Shown in pieces: positions 52,776-61,501 of a stretch of 64,000 nt of DNA. The notes under the pieces are model-generated. The model was not told the origin of the DNA. It worked only from the letters and a program-made list of their open reading frames with translations, and did no database searches. The translations under genes were made by a program, and so were the position numbers. This DNA comes from an uncultured Bacilli bacterium (GTDB taxonomy: Bacteria > Bacillota_I > Bacilli_A > RF39 > UBA660). The stretch is from assembly GCA_934131175.1 (NCBI GenBank), contig CAKOZD010000005.1, forward strand, positions 1 through 64,000. Reading direction: 5' to 3'. Positions within the stretch are counted from its first letter, which is position 1, and each line of letters starts with the position of its first letter.

Positions 52776-53543
52776 ATGAAAGAGTTAAATGTAGTATTAA
52801 CAGAATTAGGTATTAGTAAGGTAAGACTTGCAAAGTATTTAGGTGTTTCTAGACAAATGCTTTATAATTATTTAGCTATTGATGATTTAAATAATTGGCC
52901 TAAAGAAAAAGCTGCTAAATTACTAAGTCTTTTAAATATTGAAAGTATTAAAGATTTAACAAATTTAAAGATAACTGGTGAGTATATCATTGAAGTTGAA
53001 AATAGATTAAATGAGGGGTTAAAAGATTCTCCTAATAAAGAGATTATAGCTGATCTTAAGGGATTTAATAAGAAAGAGCAAGAATTATTATCAAGTATTA
53101 TTAATTTACTTAAAGAAAAACTTGCTAATGATAAAACAAAAGATACATATAATGCTTATATTTATTTACAACAGTTCTTACAATCAATGGATTCTAATGA
53201 AGAATTAAAGTTTATTTTAGCATATATGTCTAAATCTTTAGGATTTACTAATCCTATGGAGTTTAATTTTAATAGAGATAAACAATTTATTTTTGAAAGT
53301 ATTTTATTTAGTGCTATGACTTTATATAATAATGGTGGTGCTTCTAAGAATAAACTAGGGGAGTCTCATAAGAGATTTGTTCAAAGTATTGAACAAAAGA
53401 AAGAAGAAAAACTTTCTCGTACACAGGAGTTAAATACTGTTAAAATTCAAGCATTAAAAGAGCTTGGTTATATGGAAATAAATGAGGATAATGCTAAAGA
53501 AGTATTTGAAAAAATAGCTGAAATTCAATCTAGAAAAGTATAA
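52776..53543 (+). CDS. XRE-type helix-turn-helix protein
   Basis: 255 aa. The N-terminal 65 residues are a Cro/CI-like HTH (LTELGISKVRLAKYLGVSRQ, then MLYNYLAIDDL). The remaining 190 residues are helical with a Lys/Glu-rich coiled-coil-like C-terminus (SIEQKKEEKLSRTQELN). The ligand and target are unknown. ATG follows TTAGGAGG. The promoter region just upstream (52712-52775) contains AAGTGT/ACACTT, a possible operator. Confidence 0.8.
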   Translation: MKELNVVLTELGISKVRLAKYLGVSRQMLYNYLAIDDLNNWPKEKAAKLLSLLNIESIKDLTNLKITGEYIIEVENRLNEGLKDSPNKEIIADLKGFNKKEQELLSSIINLLKEKLANDKTKDTYNAYIYLQQFLQSMDSNEELKFILAYMSKSLGFTNPMEFNFNRDKQFIFESILFSAMTLYNNGGASKNKLGESHKRFVQSIEQKKEEKLSRTQELNTVKIQALKELGYMEINEDNAKEVFEKIAEIQSRKV

Positions 53544-53566
53544 TATATTGTTATACTTTTTTATTT
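53534..53566 (+). terminator. Intrinsic terminator after the HTH gene
   Basis: AAAAGTATAA (53534-53543), 7-nt loop, TTATACTTTT (53551-53560), T-rich tail. Confidence 0.8.
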
Positions 53567-54474
53567 TGCTATTATAATTTTGGGGTAGTGTAGGGGAGTA
53601 AATGTAATTTTAGATGTAGTTGAATTATTAATTACTAATCTATTATCAGAAATATATTTATAATTAAAATTGATTTCTTTAATATTTATTCTTAAATAAA
53701 TTATTATATTATTATTGGTGTTAATGTTTTAATATAAAATATATTTGAAGTATAAATATTTTTGGATTTTTTAATTATTTAGTAATTAAGCTTTAATTAT
53801 TATATTAATTATTTATAAATTTATTATGTAACTAAAATAATACATTTATATTAGAAATATACTACTTTTATTACTCTTTTATGTATAATTGTAACTTCCT
53901 ATAATTGATATTATGTTAACTTCTATAATTTTAGTTTATTGAATTATTGTTAATTAAATAAATTAATTATTACTGCACTATTATTTATTTTTATAAATTT
54001 ATTTTAACTATGTTTATAGTAAATTATACTTTATTTACTTTAAATGCATTATGTATTTATATTATATATAATAATATGATTTTTTATTTTAATTTATCAT
54101 ATAATTATGAGATATCTTATTACTAATTAAATTATTCCTTTTATTCCTTTATTTTTTACTACATATCATTTTACATTTAATTTATCTACACTATACTATA
54201 TTAATGATATAGAAATACTCCTTAATAATTTAATTTATAAAAAACTCAAGTTAATTCTCGTGAATTTATTATATTAAAGATGGATAACTATTCATCTGGA
54301 TTTCTTATATTGCATTCTACTTTTATTCTTATTTTCTTATTAAGTTATGTTTTGAGTACTATAACGCTATATAATAACTAATAATTTTTTTTATAACTAA
54401 AATAGGGTAATCTCCCCTATTTTTTAATTTGATAGGGTAAATGTGTAAAATTTTCACATAAATTTCATATAATA
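53561..54474. other. About 0.9-kb gene-free, extremely AT-rich region with an orphan terminator
   Basis: No reading frame of useful length and no RNA gene recognised. GC is far below the rest: two lines I counted (53941-54060) have 14 G/C in 120. Near its left end a TATAAT and TAGGGGAG are followed by ATG immediately followed by TAA (53602 onward), as if a gene had decayed. At 54399-54423, AAAATAGGG / CCCTATTTT with a T tail forms a good terminator with no annotated gene in front. ATAGGGTAA is repeated 30 bp apart (54402 and 54432). Confidence 0.6.
54399..54426 (+). terminator. Orphan intrinsic terminator
   Basis: AAAATAGGG (54399-54407), 7-nt loop, CCCTATTTT (54415-54423), T tail. The nearest upstream gene already has its own terminator 840 bp earlier, so this one may end an unannotated transcript. 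Confidence 0.65.
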
Positions 54475-54503
54475 TTGAAAAAGAGTATAAATCCTGCTAT
54501 AAT
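54475..54503 (+). promoter_or_regulatory. Promoter of the thioester adhesin gene
   Basis: -35 TTGAAA (54475-54480), 17-bp spacer, -10 TATAAT (54498-54503). TGTG-T-AAAATTTT-CACA (54442-54458), just upstream of the -35, is an operator-like inverted repeat. Confidence 0.7.
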
Positions 54504-54529
54504 ATATGGCTGTGAGGGGGAATTAAATT

Positions 54530-56080
54530 ATGAAAAAAGTTTTAAAAATTTGTTTTACATTTGTATTTGTTACATTAATATCTGTATTAGGTTTATCAGA
54601 TGTTTATGCTGCTAGTAATATGACAATTACAAGTAAAACTTATGTCCAAACAAAATTTAGTGATGGAACTTATAGAAAAGAAGCTAAATTTGGTACAAAC
54701 AAAGGTACTGCTTATTGTATTACACCAAGCAAAACTGGTGGACCTAAAGGTACAACATTAACTTACACTAATTCAGTTACATCAGGCTCTACTCTATACT
54801 TATTACAAAAAGCTGGTTCATCAAATGATTCTTACTTAATAACACAACTTGCTATTTGGAAATTAAATAATAACTTTATACCTGCTGCTTATAATAAAAA
54901 TTCAAGTATAGTAAATAAAGCAACTAGTCTTGCAAATGAGGCTAAAAAACAATCTAAATATTCATCATCACCAAGTATGAAAGTTAGTACTACTAAACTA
55001 ACATTTACTGAATCAAGTGATGGTAAATATTATACTTCAAATGCAGTTACTGTTACAATTGCTAGTGTATCAAAAACTACTGTTAGTGTTTCTGGTGCTA
55101 AAGGTGCAATAATTAATGTTAATGGTAAAGATAGTGGTTCTTCCACTACTCTATCTAAAACAAGTAAATTAATTATTAAAGTACCTGCAAGTAATGTTAG
55201 TTCTAAGACTACAGTAAATGTATCTGTTAAAGCTACTGGTACTAAATTATCTTATGAAAGATATTCTGGAGGAAAATGGCAAGATTTAATAGTACTTGTT
55301 AAAACTCCAAAAACTATAAGCGCTAGTCTTTCTGGAACTATTACTCCAGTTGTTCGTAAATGCCAATATGTTAATGGTAAATATTATGATAAAGATGGTA
55401 AAGAAACAACAAAAGAAAACTACTCTATTCAATGTGAAAAACATACATGTGAAAAAGTTGGAGATAAGTATTTTGGAAAGAATGGTACTATAGTTAGTGC
55501 TGAACAATATGACTCTGAATGTAATAAACATACATGTGAAAAAGTTGGAGATAAGTTCTATGGTAAAAATGGTACAGTTGTTAGTGAAGAACAATATGAC
55601 TCTGAATGTAACAAACATACATGTGAAAAAGTTGGAGACAAGTTCTTTGGAAAAGAAGGTACAATTGTTACTGAAGAAGAATATGATTCTGAATGTAATA
55701 GACATACATGTGAAAAAGTTGGAGATAAATTCTTTGGTAAAAATGGTACAGTTGTTAGTGAAGAACAATATGACTCTGAATGTAATAAACACACATGTGA
55801 GATAGTTAATGGAAACTATTTTGGAAAAGATGGTTCAACAATTACAGCTGATCAATATGATTTAGAATGCAATAAGCATACATGTGAAATAGTTAATGGC
55901 AATTATTTTGATGCTAGTGGTAATAAAACTGATGAAGCAACATATAAGAGCCAATGTGAAAAGACTATAGTTCCAGTTCCTGATACAGGAAGTACTGATG
56001 GACTTGTTTATACAGTTCTTGGAATATCATTAATTGGATTAACTTTTGTTGGTATAAAAAATTATAGAAAAAGTATTTAA
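54530..56080 (+). CDS. Wall-anchored thioester-domain adhesin with seven two-Cys repeats
   Basis: 516 aa surface protein. Signal peptide at 1-27 (FVTLISVLGLSDVYA). Residues about 35-140 form a thioester domain: C63 (TAYCITPSK) and Q106 in ITQLAIW match the Cys and the TQxAIW signature whose side chains make an internal thioester in Gram-positive adhesins that bind host proteins covalently. A beta-rich stalk follows (about 150-275). Seven 29-residue repeats (55355-55963) come next, each with two Cys. The C-terminus has VPDTG (483-487), a membrane helix and a basic tail (KNYRKS), i.e. a sortase-type signal. GAGGGGG precedes the ATG. Covalent host binding is known for the family and inferred here. 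Confidence 0.85.
   Translation: MKKVLKICFTFVFVTLISVLGLSDVYAASNMTITSKTYVQTKFSDGTYRKEAKFGTNKGTAYCITPSKTGGPKGTTLTYTNSVTSGSTLYLLQKAGSSNDSYLITQLAIWKLNNNFIPAAYNKNSSIVNKATSLANEAKKQSKYSSSPSMKVSTTKLTFTESSDGKYYTSNAVTVTIASVSKTTVSVSGAKGAIINVNGKDSGSSTTLSKTSKLIIKVPASNVSSKTTVNVSVKATGTKLSYERYSGGKWQDLIVLVKTPKTISASLSGTITPVVRKCQYVNGKYYDKDGKETTKENYSIQCEKHTCEKVGDKYFGKNGTIVSAEQYDSECNKHTCEKVGDKFYGKNGTVVSEEQYDSECNKHTCEKVGDKFFGKEGTIVTEEEYDSECNRHTCEKVGDKFFGKNGTVVSEEQYDSECNKHTCEIVNGNYFGKDGSTITADQYDLECNKHTCEIVNGNYFDASGNKTDEATYKSQCEKTIVPVPDTGSTDGLVYTVLGISLIGLTFVGIKNYRKSI
55355..55963 (+). repeat. Seven tandem 87-bp units encoding 29-residue two-Cys repeats
   Basis: Units begin at 55355, 55442, 55529, 55616, 55703, 55790 and 55877, in frame. 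Consensus start HTCEKVGDKFFGKNG and end YDSECNK, with one Cys at position 3 and one at 27. Units 2-5 are nearly identical; units 1, 6 and 7 have diverged. This suggests recent expansion by recombination. Each unit could be closed by one disulphide. Confidence 0.92.
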
Positions 56081-56081
56081 T

Positions 56082-56110
56082 AAAAAGCTAAGTTTAACTT
56101 AGCTTTTTTA
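56082..56110 (+). terminator. Intrinsic terminator after the adhesin gene
   Basis: AAAAAGCTAAGT (56082-56093), 3-nt loop, ACTTAGCTTTTT (56097-56108). Confidence 0.85.
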
Positions 56111-56131
56111 ATGGGATTATGTACTATATTG

Positions 56132-56165
56132 TAAAAAAAATAAGTGAAAAAAATCACTTATTTTT
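56132..56165 (-). terminator. Intrinsic terminator after deoB
   Basis: AAAAATAAGTGA (56136-56147) / TCACTTATTTTT (56154-56165), 6-nt loop; read on the minus strand it is followed by a U run. It overlaps the deoB stop codon. Confidence 0.8.
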
Positions 56166-57330
56166 ATTCTAATTCATCTAAAATGCTTGTACCTATTTCT
56201 GTTTTTTCTAAATCAAAGTTATCTGCTATTGTTGCTCCAATATTTGCTAGTGTTTCGAATTGAGGTAATCTTTTAGGATTTTTAAAGTTTCTACTATAAA
56301 TTATTACTGGTAAATTTTCTCTAGTATGATCATTTCCTTTAAATGTTGGGTCGTTTCCATGGTCTGCTGTTATTATTAATAAGTCATCTAAATCAAGTTT
56401 ATTAATAATTATTGGAATATCTACATCTAATTCTTCTATTGCTTTAGCATACCCTTCTACATCTCTTGTATGACCATATAAACTATCAAAATCACTTAGA
56501 TTAACCATACATAAACCTGTGAAATTCTTATCTATAATATCAGTAAATTTATTAATTGCTTCAGTATTATTAGTTGCTTTTATTTGTTTGTTTATTCCTT
56601 GACCATCAAATATATCATTAATTTTACCAATTCCAATTACATTATAATTACTTTCACATAAACTATCCAAAATTGTTTTTCTAGGTGGCTTTACAGCATA
56701 ATCTCTTCTTCCGGAATTAATTAACTTATAGTGCCCTGGAGTACCAGTAAATGGTCTTGCGATTATTCTGGCAATCCTATAATCATCTTTTAAAGTTAAG
56801 GCTCTAATTCTTTCACAATACTCATATAATGTAGATATTGGAATTGAATCTTCATGTGCAGCTACTTGTAAGTCTGAATCAGCAGATGTGTATATAATTA
56901 ATGAACCATAATTGTATTGTCTTTCTCCTAATTCATTTATAATTGAATTATCATGACAACATTTGTTTCCTATTACTCTTCTACCAGTTATTTCTTCTAT
57001 TCCATTTAGAATATCATATACAAAACCTTGATTAAATGTTTTAAATGGAATATCATTTTTAATTCCTACAATTTCGTAATGCCCATTTAGAGTATCTTTT
57101 CCAGCATTATTTGGTTTAGCAATTGTATAGTATGCATCAACATTTTGATTATCTGACAAAGTTAATGTATCTAAGAATCCTATTTTTTTTAAATTTGGTA
57201 TAAATAAATCACATTGTTCATTAATATGTCCTAGAGTATTTGCACCTACATCATCAAAGTTAATTGCATCAGTTGTCTCCCCTACTCCTAATGAATCAAG
57301 TACCATTAGAAAAATTCTTTTAAATTTCAT
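56164..57330 (-). CDS. deoB: Phosphopentomutase
   Basis: 388 aa from ATG 57328-57330, preceded by AGAAGGAGA. Interconverts (deoxy)ribose 1-phosphate and 5-phosphate in nucleoside salvage. Alkaline phosphatase superfamily motifs: FLMVLDSLGVGE at the start, GANTLGHI, AGKDTLNGHYE with the phospho-acceptor Thr, NLSDFDSLYGHTRD and ITADHGNDPTFKGNDHTRE with metal ligands. The gene starts 1 bp after the xerD stop, as in the xerD-drm order of B. subtilis, so it should be co-transcribed with xerD. Confidence 0.95.
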   Translation of the reverse strand: MKFKRIFLMVLDSLGVGETTDAINFDDVGANTLGHINEQCDLFIPNLKKIGFLDTLTLSDNQNVDAYYTIAKPNNAGKDTLNGHYEIVGIKNDIPFKTFNQGFVYDILNGIEEITGRRVIGNKCCHDNSIINELGERQYNYGSLIIYTSADSDLQVAAHEDSIPISTLYEYCERIRALTLKDDYRIARIIARPFTGTPGHYKLINSGRRDYAVKPPRKTILDSLCESNYNVIGIGKINDIFDGQGINKQIKATNNTEAINKFTDIIDKNFTGLCMVNLSDFDSLYGHTRDVEGYAKAIEELDVDIPIIINKLDLDDLLIITADHGNDPTFKGNDHTRENLPVIIYSRNFKNPKRLPQFETLANIGATIADNFDLEKTEIGTSILDELE

Positions 57331-57331
57331 T

Positions 57332-58258
57332 TTAATTATCTCCTTCTTTATGACTTCTTGGATGAAATTTATTATAATCATCTATTACTTTTTCATCACT
57401 TACTTTAGTATATATTCTTGTTGTTGAAATATCTGAGTGACCTAACATTTCTTGAATACTGCGTAAATCTGCTCCTCTATTTATAAGATGAGTTGCGAAT
57501 GAATGCCTTAGTGTATGTGGCGATATATTCTGATTTAAACCTTTTTCTTTTAATATTTGTTTTAAATTTTTAAAAAAACCTTGTCTAGTCATTCCTAAAC
57601 CATGGTTATTTAAAAATAGCTTATTACATGGTTTCTTTTTTAATAGACTTTTTCTTACTTTTAAATATTCATTTAAATAGTAAATTGAATATTCACCTAT
57701 TGGAACTTCTCTTTCTTTATTACCTTTACCAGATATCTTAACAATGCAATTAGTTGTATCAATATCTGTTGTTTCTAAAGAGACTAGTTCACTTACTCTA
57801 AGGCCACAGCCATACATCAATTCTAGCATAGCTTTATTACGATAGTCAAATGGTGTAGATAGTTTGATATCTAATAGTTTATCTACTTCTTCAAGACTTA
57901 ATGCTTTAGGAAGCGATTTTTTTAATTTAGGTCGTTCAATAAATTCAGATACATTTTCATTTACAATTTTTTCTTTAAGCAAGTAAGCATGATAATTTTT
58001 TATTACTGTAAGATTATGAGCTATTGTTGTAGTTTCTTCGTTGTTTCTTTCTTTTATGAAATCTTTTATATTACTTGCTTTAATGTCATCTACATTATAT
58101 ATACTTTTATTATTTAAATATTCCTTATAAATATTTAAGTCATTATAATATGATTCTTTGGTTTTATCTGATAAGCCTTTTTCAAACACACAGTAATTAA
58201 TAAAATCATTTATTGTTTGTTCTATACTTTTAGTCGATACTATAACAATCATCTCCAT
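57332..58258 (-). CDS. xerD: Tyrosine recombinase XerD
   Basis: 308 aa from ATG 58256-58258. SAM-like N-terminal core-binding domain (CVFEKGLSDKTKESYYNDLN) and a catalytic domain with Arg in YGCGLRVSELVSL, Lys in SGKGNKEREVPI, HTLRHSFATHL, LGHSDISTTRIYTKV and the Tyr nucleophile. Resolves chromosome dimers at dif with a XerC partner. The link with deoB and the typical length point to the housekeeping recombinase rather than an integrase. The start lies inside the 3' end of the upstream gene: GGAGATGATT serves both frames, and a start slightly further in (ATG 58252, or a non-standard ATA 9 bp later) is possible. Confidence 0.9.
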   Translation of the reverse strand: MEMIVIVSTKSIEQTINDFINYCVFEKGLSDKTKESYYNDLNIYKEYLNNKSIYNVDDIKASNIKDFIKERNNEETTTIAHNLTVIKNYHAYLLKEKIVNENVSEFIERPKLKKSLPKALSLEEVDKLLDIKLSTPFDYRNKAMLELMYGCGLRVSELVSLETTDIDTTNCIVKISGKGNKEREVPIGEYSIYYLNEYLKVRKSLLKKKPCNKLFLNNHGLGMTRQGFFKNLKQILKEKGLNQNISPHTLRHSFATHLINRGADLRSIQEMLGHSDISTTRIYTKVSDEKVIDDYNKFHPRSHKEGDN

Positions 58259-59207
58259 ACTTTTGTCTATTACTTTCACTAGTGTATCCAAATGGATCAC
58301 TTCCACTTGCTGGGAAAGAATAGAATGTGTAAGTTGCTCCATATCTATTATGAATTTTGGAGACATTTTTCTTATATGCACTTCTATTTGTTATAGAAAT
58401 TGCTGAGCCATTATTTGTAACACTTGATAAATCGCTGAAACAGTCATGTTCGTCTACATATTTTGGTAGAGTTCTTTTACCTTCTACAAGGACCTGTTTA
58501 ACTGCATTATAAGCAGCTGATGTAACAACACCAGAGTCAGCCATATGAGTTGCTGCATTAGCAAACCAACCAGATGATCTTACATAGTTAACTAGACCAG
58601 CAGAACCTGTTCCGTATTTTGAACCATACATTTCAAATCTATTAGCCATAAGTGATGCTTCTGCTGCAGCTCCTTTAGTTGTTCCTTGTTCATGAAGAGC
58701 AAGGGCTGTTATTTGTTTTAGTTGTTGGTCTGACATACTATATTTTACAAAGTTTCCCTTACCAGTTGCAGTAGTTGTTGTCCCATCACTAGATGATGTG
58801 TCCTCTTTCTTACTTCCATGTTCATATTCACTAGGGTCTGTTAAAATGGATTTTTTTAATTTATCATTATCAGTTGTTTTAATATAATCTGGATTATAAC
58901 TAACTTCAATTTTTGCATTCCAACAATCACTTATGATAAAAGTTGAACCCAATAATCCCATAGTAGCATTCATAATTGTTGGTAAGAAGAATAAAACTAC
59001 TGCTGCTATAAATTTATTAATTATTTTTTTAGGCATTTTTTTATCATCTGGATTAATAGTCATTTGAATAAAAGAATACACTAAAGAACCAATTAAAATA
59101 ATTGGACCTATTATTTGTAATAAAGTTAAAACGTTTTTTGTTAGTTTTATTGCTACTTGCAATATTGGTGATTGACATGTTGTCTCTAAGAATAATACTG
59201 CTTTCAT
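58230..59207 (-). CDS. VirB2-like two-helix membrane segment fused to SleB-like cell wall hydrolase domain
   Basis: 325 aa. Residues about 27-47 (VLTLLQIIGPIILIGSLVYS) and 67-85 (FIAAVVLFFLPTIMNATMG), with a short Lys-rich hairpin, resemble the paired helices of VirB2/TrbC pilin-like subunits. A Thr/Ser linker (about 130-155) leads to residues about 165-290: QITALALHEQGTTKGAAAEA, SLMANRF and AAYNAVKQVLVEGKRTLPKY, which match SleB/CwlJ-type hydrolase_2 domains with the candidate catalytic Glu in LHEQGT. A membrane-tethered wall hydrolase is inferred. It overlaps xerD by 29 bp and heads the xerD-deoB unit. AGAGG precedes the ATG. The assignment of both halves is by eye. Confidence 0.6.
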   Translation of the reverse strand: MKAVLFLETTCQSPILQVAIKLTKNVLTLLQIIGPIILIGSLVYSFIQMTINPDDKKMPKKIINKFIAAVVLFFLPTIMNATMGLLGSTFIISDCWNAKIEVSYNPDYIKTTDNDKLKKSILTDPSEYEHGSKKEDTSSSDGTTTTATGKGNFVKYSMSDQQLKQITALALHEQGTTKGAAAEASLMANRFEMYGSKYGTGSAGLVNYVRSSGWFANAATHMADSGVVTSAAYNAVKQVLVEGKRTLPKYVDEHDCFSDLSSVTNNGSAISITNRSAYKKNVSKIHNRYGATYTFYSFPASGSDPFGYTSESNRQKYGDDCYSID

Positions 59208-59316
59208 TTTCTTTACCTCTTGATTATTATAACATAGTATTGTTTTTTTGTCTTTTTATTAAAGTTATAACTTTAAAAAATATGTATTTTTTGTTATTAT
59301 ATTGGTGGTGATTTTT

Positions 59317-60537
59317 ATGGATAAACCTTTAGCTTTAAAACTTGCTCCTAAAAGTATTAATGATATTATTGGACAAAGACATTTAATTGGAGCAGGAAAG
59401 ATTTTAACTAATTTAGTTAAGAATAAGAAGATTTTTTCTATGATTTTGTATGGTAAACCTGGTATTGGTAAGACTTCTATTGCGAATGCTATTGTTAATG
59501 ACTTGGGTGTTAGATATAGATTTTTAAATGCTACTATTAATACTAAGAAGGATTTGGATGTTGTTATTGAAGAGGCTAAAATGTATGATGGTATTGTTCT
59601 TATTATGGATGAGATTCATAGACTTAATAAAGATAAGCAAGATATTTTACTTCCTCAACTTGAGTCTGGTCTTATTACTTTAATTGGTATGACTACTTCT
59701 AATCCTTATCATGCTATTAATCCGGCTATTAGGAGTAGATGTCAATTATTTGAACTTGAACCTCTTGAATATGATGATATTGTTATTGGCCTTAAAAAGG
59801 CTGTTAATAGTGGTTTTTTGCCTGATATTGTAATTGATGATAAAAGTATTGACTTAATTGCAAAACTGTCTGGAAATGACTTAAGATATGCTTATAACTT
59901 ACTTGAAATATCTTATTATGCGACTGATGATAAAGTTGTAGATGAAAAAAAGATTAGAATGATTAATAATAAACCAGTTTTCTTTTCTGATAAAAATGGT
60001 GATGGGCATTATGATGTTCTTAGTGGACTTCAAAAGTCAATTCGTGGAAGTGATGTTGATGCTGCACTACATTATGCGGCAAGACTAGTTTATGAAGAAG
60101 ATTTAGATTCATTATTTAGAAGACTTTCTGTTATTGCTTATGAAGATATTGGACTTGCAAATCCAGCAATTGGACCAAGACTTGATGCAGCAATCAATGC
60201 TACTTTAAGAGTTGGCTTACCAGAAGGCAGAATTCCTATTGGAACAATAGTTGCGGAGATGGCTTTATCTCCTAAAAGTAATACAGGACATATTGCTTTT
60301 GATGCTGCGCTTGAAGATATTGAAAAAGGAGATGTTGGAACTATACCAAATCATATAAAAGCAGATTCTCCTGATTATAAGTATCCTCATGATTATAAAG
60401 GAGCATATGTAGTTCAACAATATCTTCCAAATAAATTGAAGAATAAGAAATATTATGTACCAAAAGATATTGGATATGAAAAACAATTAAAAGAGATTTA
60501 TGAAAGACTTGAAAATATAAAGAATAAGTCAAATTAA
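59317..60537 (+). CDS. rarA: Replication-associated recombination protein A
   Basis: 406 aa from ATG 59317 (GGTGGTGAT just upstream; the in-frame start at 59302 lies before that site). AAA+ ATPase acting at stalled replication forks (RarA/MgsA/WRNIP1). Seen: the DIIGQRHLIGAGK start, Walker A YGKPGIGKTS, Walker B LIMDEIHRLNKDKQD, sensor TTSNPYHAINPAIRSR, and the C-terminal tetramerisation part with GSDVDAALHYAARL and IGLANPAIGPRLDA. Single gene, ended by a bidirectional hairpin. Confidence 0.95.
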   Translation: MDKPLALKLAPKSINDIIGQRHLIGAGKILTNLVKNKKIFSMILYGKPGIGKTSIANAIVNDLGVRYRFLNATINTKKDLDVVIEEAKMYDGIVLIMDEIHRLNKDKQDILLPQLESGLITLIGMTTSNPYHAINPAIRSRCQLFELEPLEYDDIVIGLKKAVNSGFLPDIVIDDKSIDLIAKLSGNDLRYAYNLLEISYYATDDKVVDEKKIRMINNKPVFFSDKNGDGHYDVLSGLQKSIRGSDVDAALHYAARLVYEEDLDSLFRRLSVIAYEDIGLANPAIGPRLDAAINATLRVGLPEGRIPIGTIVAEMALSPKSNTGHIAFDAALEDIEKGDVGTIPNHIKADSPDYKYPHDYKGAYVVQQYLPNKLKNKKYYVPKDIGYEKQLKEIYERLENIKNKSN

Positions 60538-60568
60538 AAGGTAAAAGATTTTTTCTTTTACCTTTTTC
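60536..60568. terminator. Bidirectional intrinsic terminator between rarA and holA
   Basis: AAAAGGTAAAAGA (60536-60548), 5-nt loop, TCTTTTACCTTTT (60554-60566), a perfect 13-bp stem between convergent genes. Confidence 0.88.
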
Positions 60569-61501
60569 TTACATATTAGTTATAAATAATTCTAATAGAT
60601 TTTTTGAATCGATGTCTGTAGTTTTCATCTTTAAATCAATATCTTCCAATGATATTATTAATTCTCTTATTTCTTTTTCACTATAATATCTTGTAAGTTC
60701 TCTTGTCTTTTTTATTCTAAATTCTTTTTCTTCTAATACACTTGCTATTTCTTTATCAGACATTCTTCTATTTTCTAATATTTTTACTTGATATATTATT
60801 CTTAACTGACTAGCAAGTAGTCCAAGTATTGCTATTGAATCATTATTTTCTTCTAGAAGTACATTATATAATTTAAGTGCTTCTTTTTTGTTTTTTTCTG
60901 CTAATGCGCGTGAGAATTGAAATGTAGTTTCTTTCATATCACCTTGTTTTTTTACAACAAGTTCTAATATATCTTCTTTAGTTATTTTTTTCTCATCACA
61001 TTTATAATTTTTTAGCTTTTCACATTCGTTTGCTATTTTAGAAATATCTCCTAAACAATATTCGTCTAATAAATTAATTGTATCTTGAGAAATATCAAAA
61101 TCTTTTAATTCATTTTTTATAAAAGCTTTAGTATTTACTTCTAAGTTTATTGTTTGACATTTCTTTTTTAATTCTTTGGCGGTTTTTGTTTTATTATCTA
61201 ACTTCTTTGATTCAAATACTAATAAATTATCAGGTGAAGAATTATCTAAATATTTAAATAGATGGTCTAAGTCTTTTTTATTATCATTATAGTTTAATAC
61301 TTCAATATTTTTAATTATTATAACTTTTTGACTACTTAGAAATCCATAAGTATCAAGGGTCTCTAGAGCATTTTCTAGAGGCGTTTCTTCTATATCAAAA
61401 CTTGATATTTCAGCATCTTGAAACTTATTTTTCTTGATTAACTCTTCTTCTTTTTTTTGAATTAGTAATGTATCTTCTGTTTCTATTAGAAAATTATTCA
61501 T
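60569..61501 (-). CDS. holA: DNA polymerase III subunit delta
   Basis: 310 aa. Clamp-loader subunit that opens the beta clamp. Typical delta features: the start MNNFLIETEDTLLIQKKEEEL, GFLSSQKVIIIKNIEVL, a helical lid, and the C-terminal collar with the FSRALAEKNKKEALKLYNVL, ILGLLASQLRIIYQVKIL and KMKTTDIDSKNLLELF segments. There is no P-loop, as expected for delta. Its ATG overlaps the 3' end of alaS by 8 bp, so it is translationally coupled to it. Confidence 0.9.
   Translation of the reverse strand: MNNFLIETEDTLLIQKKEEELIKKNKFQDAEISSFDIEETPLENALETLDTYGFLSSQKVIIIKNIEVLNYNDNKKDLDHLFKYLDNSSPDNLLVFESKKLDNKTKTAKELKKKCQTINLEVNTKAFIKNELKDFDISQDTINLLDEYCLGDISKIANECEKLKNYKCDEKKITKEDILELVVKKQGDMKETTFQFSRALAEKNKKEALKLYNVLLEENNDSIAILGLLASQLRIIYQVKILENRRMSDKEIASVLEEKEFRIKKTRELTRYYSEKEIRELIISLEDIDLKMKTTDIDSKNLLELFITNM

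Noticed and set aside
55286..55805. Long minus-strand and out-of-frame plus-strand frames across the adhesin repeats
   Set aside because: Shadows of the 87-bp repeat, whose length is divisible by three so that every frame stays open; no start signals.
57332..58258. Tyrosine recombinase as integrase of a mobile element
   Set aside because: Length and motifs fit XerD, it is coupled to deoB as in Bacillus, and no attachment repeats, phage or conjugation genes flank it.
58230..59207. Type IV secretion locus
   Set aside because: Only a VirB2-like hairpin is present; no VirB4, VirD4, VirB6 or relaxase nearby.
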